The position numbers and the translations under genes were made by a program. Shown here in pieces: positions 59,419-64,000 of a stretch of 64,000 nt of DNA. Source of the DNA: Clitoria ternatea (lineage: Eukaryota > Streptophyta > Magnoliopsida > Fabales > Fabaceae); contig CM075670.1 in NCBI GenBank assembly GCA_037962975.1, positions 233,820,242 to 233,884,241 on the forward strand. The letters are read 5' to 3'. The notes below the pieces were generated by a model that was not told where the DNA came from, did no database searches, and saw nothing but the letters and a program-made list of their open reading frames with translations. Numbering within the stretch: the first letter of the stretch is position 1; each line of letters opens with the position of its first letter.

Positions 59419-62400
59419 TGTACCCTCTTCAAGCAAATCTGAGATACAATCACCCCAAATCCCACCTCATATCCCTCTTCCTTTCCCATCAAAAGCAATT
59501 CCAAGTAAGAAGATGGAAGAAGTGGACAAAGAAATTTTGGATACTTTCAGGAAAGTGGAAGTGAATATACCTCTTCTTGATGCAATCAAGCAAATTCCCA
59601 AGTATGCTAAATTTCTGAAGGAGTTGTGTACTCACAAGAGGAGACTAAAAGGGAATGAAAGAATAAGCATGGGAAGAAATGTATCTGCATTGCTTGGTAA
59701 GGAAGTTCTAAATATTCCTGAGAAATGCAAGGATCCAGGTACGTTTTCTATACCCTGTATCATAGGCAATAACAAATTTGAAAATTGCATGTTAGATTTA
59801 GGAGCTTCAATAAATGTTATGCCTATGTCTGTTTTTAAATCTCTATCTCTTGGAAATTTGCAACCTACTGGTGTAGTGATTCAACTAGCCAATAGAAGTA
59901 CTGCTTACCCTGCTGGAGTCATAGAAGATGTTTTAGTTCAGGTAGAACAACTTGTTTTCCCTGCTGACTTTTTCGTACTTGATATGGAAGAAGGTATGCC
60001 TCAAATTCCTGTTCCTATCATTTTGGGAAGACCATTTTTGAAAACAGCCCGAACCAAAATAGATGTTCATTCTGGAACTCTCTCTATGGAATTTGGTGAC
60101 ACGAGAGTTCAATTTAATATTCTTGATGCCATGAAATACCCATCTGAAAATCATTCTGTTTTCCAAATTGACATTATTGATGAACTAGTTTTTGAACATT
60201 TTTTTAATATTGATTTGGAATGCATAGATGATTCAAACAAATGTTTTGCATGCAATGATTCTGGAAGCTATGATATTTGTGCTAAAATTGATAAATATAT
60301 AATTTCTGATTCAGAATCTTTAGATATACCTGTTAACCATAAGGAGCTAAATGCAGGATTTCAAGAAAATTCTAACAAAATTTTTGAGGTGCAAGCAGCA
60401 GAATCAAAATCTATTTTGTTAGTTCCATCTGTTTTGTAGGCACCTAAGTTAGAATTGAAACCCCTACCTGAGAACCTCAAGTATGTATACTTAGGGGATA
60501 ATGAACAGCTCCCGGTGATAATTTCCACTTCTCTTGATGAAAATCAAGAAGAAAAATTGTTACAGGTATTGAAAAGACACAAGAAGGCTATAGGCTGGAC
60601 ATTGGCAGATATTCCTGGAATTAGCCCATCCATGTGCATGCATAGAATATTTCTGGAGGAAAATACTAAAGCAGTAAGACAACCCCAGAGGAGACTCAAC
60701 CCTGTAATCCTTGATGTTGTTAAGAAGGAAATTACCAAGCTTTTACAAGCATGAATCATTTATCCTATCTCTGACAGTGAATGGGTGAGTCCAATTCAAG
60801 TGGTTCCTAAGAAAACAGGGATCACCGTTGTGAAGAATGAGAAGAATGAGTTGATCCCAACTAGAGTGCAGAATAGTTGGAGAGTCTGCATTGATTACAG
60901 GAGACTTAACCAAGCAACCAAGAAGGACCATTTTCCTTTACCCTTCATTGACCAAATGCTTGAGCGTCTCGTAGGTAAGTCTCACTACTGTTTTCTTGAT
61001 GGATTCTCTGGATATTTTCAGATTCATATTGCACCTGAGGATCAAGAAAAGACCACATTCACCTGTCCCTTTGGCACATTTGCTTATAGGAGAATGCCAT
61101 TTGGCCTATGCAATGCCCCTGGAACTTTCCAAAGATGCATGATAAGTATTTTTCATGATTTCATTGAAAATTGCATAGAAGTGTTTATGGATGATTTTAC
61201 TGTCTATGGATCTTCATTTAATGCATGCCTTGATAGTCTTGATAAAGTTTTAAATAGATGTATTGAAACTAACCTTGTCTTGAACTATGAAAAATGTCAT
61301 TTTATGGTAAAACAAGGAATAGTTTTAGGGCATGTAATCTCTGAGAAAGGAATTGAGGTAGATCCTGCCAAGGTAGAAGTTATATCACATTTGCCTTACC
61401 CCTCTTGTGTTCGAGAGGTTCATTCTTTTCTTGGTCATGCAGGTTTCTACAGAAGATTTATAAAGGATTTTAGCAAGAAAGCTAGGCCACTATCCAGTTT
61501 GCTTTAAAAGGATATGGCATTTGAGTTTGATGAAAAGTGTAAGAAGGCTTTTAATTGCCTCAAGCAAGCATTGACCACTACCCCAATAATCCAAGCACCT
61601 GATTGGACAGCCCCATTTGAATTGATGTGTGATGCCTCTAATTATGCATTGGGAGCTGTCCTTGGTCAAAAGATTGACAAGCAACCTAGGGTCATCTACT
61701 ATGCATCTAAAACTTTAGATGCTGCCCAGGTAAATTACACTACCACTGAAAAAGAGCTCTTGGCCATTGTTTTTGCATTAGATAAGTTCAGATCTTACCT
61801 ACTCGGTTCCCGAGTAGTTGTCTTTACTGACCATGCAGCTCTGAAGTACTTATTGAAGAAAGGTGAGTCCAAGCCAAGATTAATTCATTGGATGCTCTTG
61901 CTCCAAGAGTTTGACTTAGAAATTCATGATAGAAGTGGAACACAAAACCTCGTGGTAGACCATTTAAGTAGAATTGAGAATGCTCCTGATTCGGCACCTA
62001 TTCGGGACCATTTTCCCGATGAACACCTCATGAGTATTTCTAACTCTTTTGATACACCTTGGTTTGCTAACATTGTAAATTATCTTGTTGCTTCTGTTTT
62101 TCCACCATATGCATCTAAAAACCAAATTTCAAAATTAAAAAGTGATGCAAAATATTATATATGGGATGACCTGTATTTGTGGAAGTTGTGTAATGATCAG
62201 GTGATTCGAAGATGCATTCCTGATCAAGAGATAGAATCAGTTCTTCGATTCTGTCATGCTTCACCAGTTGGCGGACATTTTGGTCCACAAAGAATAGCAA
62301 GGAAGGTGTTAGACTCTGGTTTATACTAGCCCACCATTTTTAAGGATGCATGGAGAATTTGTAACACCTGTGAGAAATACCAAAGAACTGGAAACGCTAT

Positions 62401-63367
62401 CACATGGCATCAACAGATGCCTCAGCAACCTATGTTGTTTTATGAAGTATTTGATGTTTGGGGCATTGATTTTATGGGCCAATTTCCTCCATCCTTTAGT
62501 TTTACTTACATTTTATTGGCTGTAGATTATGTTTCTAAATGGGTGGAAGCTAAAGCCACCAGAACTAATGATGCTCGAGTTGTTGTAGATTTTCTTAGAT
62601 CTCAAATTTTTTACAGGTTTGGCATTCCGAGAGCAATCATTAGTGATCAAGGAACACACTTCTGTAACAGGACCATGCAAGCTATGCTCAGGAAGTATGG
62701 GGTTGTTCATAGAGTCTCTACTCCATATCACCCCCAAACCAATGGACAAGCAGAAGTCTCTAACAGAGAAATCAAAAGAATCCTGGAGAAGATAGTGCAG
62801 CCTAACAGAAAAGATTGGAGCAGGAAACTGGATGATGCTCTTTGGGCACATAGAATAGCTTTTAAGGCACCTATAGGAATGTCTCCCTATAGAATTGTTT
62901 TTGGTAAAGCATGTCATCTTCCAGTGGAGATTGAGCATCGTGCTTATTGGGCTGTAAAAGCTTGCAACTTAGCACTTGATCAAGTAGGTGAAGAAAGGAA
63001 ATTACAACTGAATGAGCTTGATGAGATCCGTTTGGCAGCCTATGAGAATTCAAAATTCTACAAGGAGAAAACAAGAAAATTCCATGATAGCTCAATAGCT
63101 AAAAAGGATTTTACTGTTGGACAGAAAGTGCTACTGTTTAATTCCCGGTTGAAACTGATGGCCGGAAAATTACGCTCCAAATGGGAAGGACCTTTCATTG
63201 TTACTAATGTATTTCCCCATGAAGCTGTGGAAATAAAAAGTGAAAACTCCAATAAAAGCTTCAAGGTTAATGGACAACGTTTGAAGCCATTTCATGAGAA
63301 TCCTTCACTTGTAGATATCACAATGGAGGAACATAATTTGGGGGAACCACTTCTTGATCCCCCTTGA
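59354..63367 (+). pseudogene. pol: Athila-like protease-RT-RNase H-integrase, one frame with four stops
   Basis: A single frame runs from the gag-pol frameshift to the natural stop at 63365. Protease: LDLGASINVMP (about 59795) and VPIILGRPFL. RT: WRVCIDYRRLNQ (about 60880), FSGYFQIHIAP and FMDDFTVYG (about 61190). RNase H: CDASNYALGAVLG, TEKELLAIVFAL and FTDHAALKYLL. Integrase: HFGPQRIARKV with CNTCEKYQ (about 62270-62385), then VDYVSKWVEA, ISDQGTHF and GQAEVSNREIK, giving D, D and E. Stops lie at 60437, 60752, 61505 and 62327. For 60437 and 61505 the first element retains CAG and CAA. The stop at 62327 is consistent with a former Trp. All are explicable by single C:G to T:A changes. The length of the frame, about 1335 codons, is normal for this part of the family. 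Confidence 0.92.
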
Positions 63368-64000
63368 GGGAGTTTTTCTTACCCATCTTTTTACTTTTTC
63401 ATTATATTGTCTATTTTGTATGCTCTGTCTTACATTGAGGACAATGTATGATTTAAGTGTGGGGGTGGGAATATCCTTGTATGTTGTTGTGTGTTATTTT
63501 CATTGTGTGAATTTATGATTAATTTTGTGTGACTATTTTTTTAAAAAAATAAATAAATAAAAAAAATAAAAAAATAAAAAATAAAAAAAAAAAATTTGTG
63601 TTTTTGTTTTAAAAGGCATGTTTTATTGGAATTTTAAGATATGCATGAGTAACAGGTAAATTCTTTCATGTCTGATATAGGCTTAATGATACGTTATAAT
63701 TTGAACTCAAGCATTTTTGGTATGTTGAGAATGACATGATAATTGAGAGATGATCATATATGATGGAATTATACCTTGTGAGATTTTTGAGCCTTAAAAA
63801 AAAAATTTTGATGGATCACTTTAAACCATCTTAATTCTTTCATGTCTGATTAATTCCTGAATGCTTACATCCTAATTTTTGTCTTGTTTCTTGATGATAC
63901 TTGAAACTCATATGAATGTATTTGAAATGATACAGGCATTTCGTTCAATTGAGCCACTAAGCCATATAAGCCTACCATGAATAAATCATTCTTTGTTAGC
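63368..64000 (+). other. Start of the 3' spacer of the second Athila-like element
   Basis: It parallels 49883-50470. The hairpin TACATTG-AGGA-CAATGTA is at 63431-63448 and AAGTGTGGGGG at 63455-63465. An A-rich run is at 63540-63594. No ORF is present. Confidence 0.8.

Larger units (their letters stand above)
55447..64000 (+). mobile_element. Second Athila-like Ty3/gypsy element, nearly full gag-pol, 3' end off window
   Basis: It has a 2270-bp 5' LTR, primer site TGGCGCCGCCGCCGGGGATC at 57722, gag, protease, RT, RNase H, integrase and the beginning of the 3' spacer. It belongs to the same family as the first Athila-like element: the gag proteins are very similar, but the LTRs are clearly more diverged. 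It sits inside the MULE. Its 3' LTR is beyond 64000. Confidence 0.92.

Overview
The window is plant nuclear DNA made almost entirely of nested transposable elements, and I found no host gene, rRNA or tRNA. The element types (Tekay-like chromovirus, Sirevirus-like copia, Ogre/Tat-like, Athila-like, FAR1-type MULE) and the LTR sequence style suggest a legume, perhaps a phaseoloid such as Vigna or Phaseolus. That is inference. The nesting and the many nonsense transitions point to repeat-rich, probably pericentromeric chromatin.

Layout. (1) 1-8072, minus strand: a decayed Ty3/gypsy chromovirus with about 2.7-kb LTRs. Its left LTR runs off the window and its right LTR is cut at 8072. (2) 8073-12071, continuing at 20283-20394, plus strand: a 5'-truncated Ty1/copia element. 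(3) 12072-20277, plus strand: a complete, very young Sirevirus-like copia element inside the 3' LTR of (2). It has two 1779-bp LTRs, differing at two positions by eye, and an AAACT target-site duplication. It carries gag and a second ORF but no pol. (4) 20559-36822, plus strand: a 16.3-kb Ogre/Tat-like element with two 3847-bp LTRs and a near-matching TSD (TACAG/TACAA). It holds a broken gag, almost no pol, and two tandem-repeat arrays before the 3' LTR. (5) 36823-38600: AT-rich DNA with a Helitron-like 3' terminus and a 171-bp tandem duplication. (6) About 38600-43500, minus strand: a non-autonomous LTR element whose only ORF is a broken 'putative plant transposon protein' gene. (7) 43500-44627: low-complexity DNA and degenerate CCGAGTGA repeats. 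(8) 44628-52255, plus strand: an Athila-like element lacking RT, RNase H and integrase, with its 3' LTR interrupted by (9). (9) 52256-55446: the left part of a FAR1-type MULE with a broken transposase. (10) 55447-64000, plus strand: a second Athila-like element, inserted in the MULE, with a nearly full gag-pol stopped by a few point mutations. Its 3' LTR lies beyond the window.

Nesting gives a relative order: copia (2) before Sirevirus-like (3); Athila (8) before MULE (9) before Athila (10). The right part of the MULE and the rest of the 3' LTR of (8) should lie to the right of the window.

Points of most interest: an accessory ORF family shared by two pol-less elements of different superfamilies; a hairpin with an AGGA-type loop and changing stem placed 4-6 nt before a G-rich polypurine box, seen five times in three elements; two in-frame microhomology deletions that turned an Athila element into a gag-protease element; and hairpin-bearing satellite-like arrays in the Ogre-like element.
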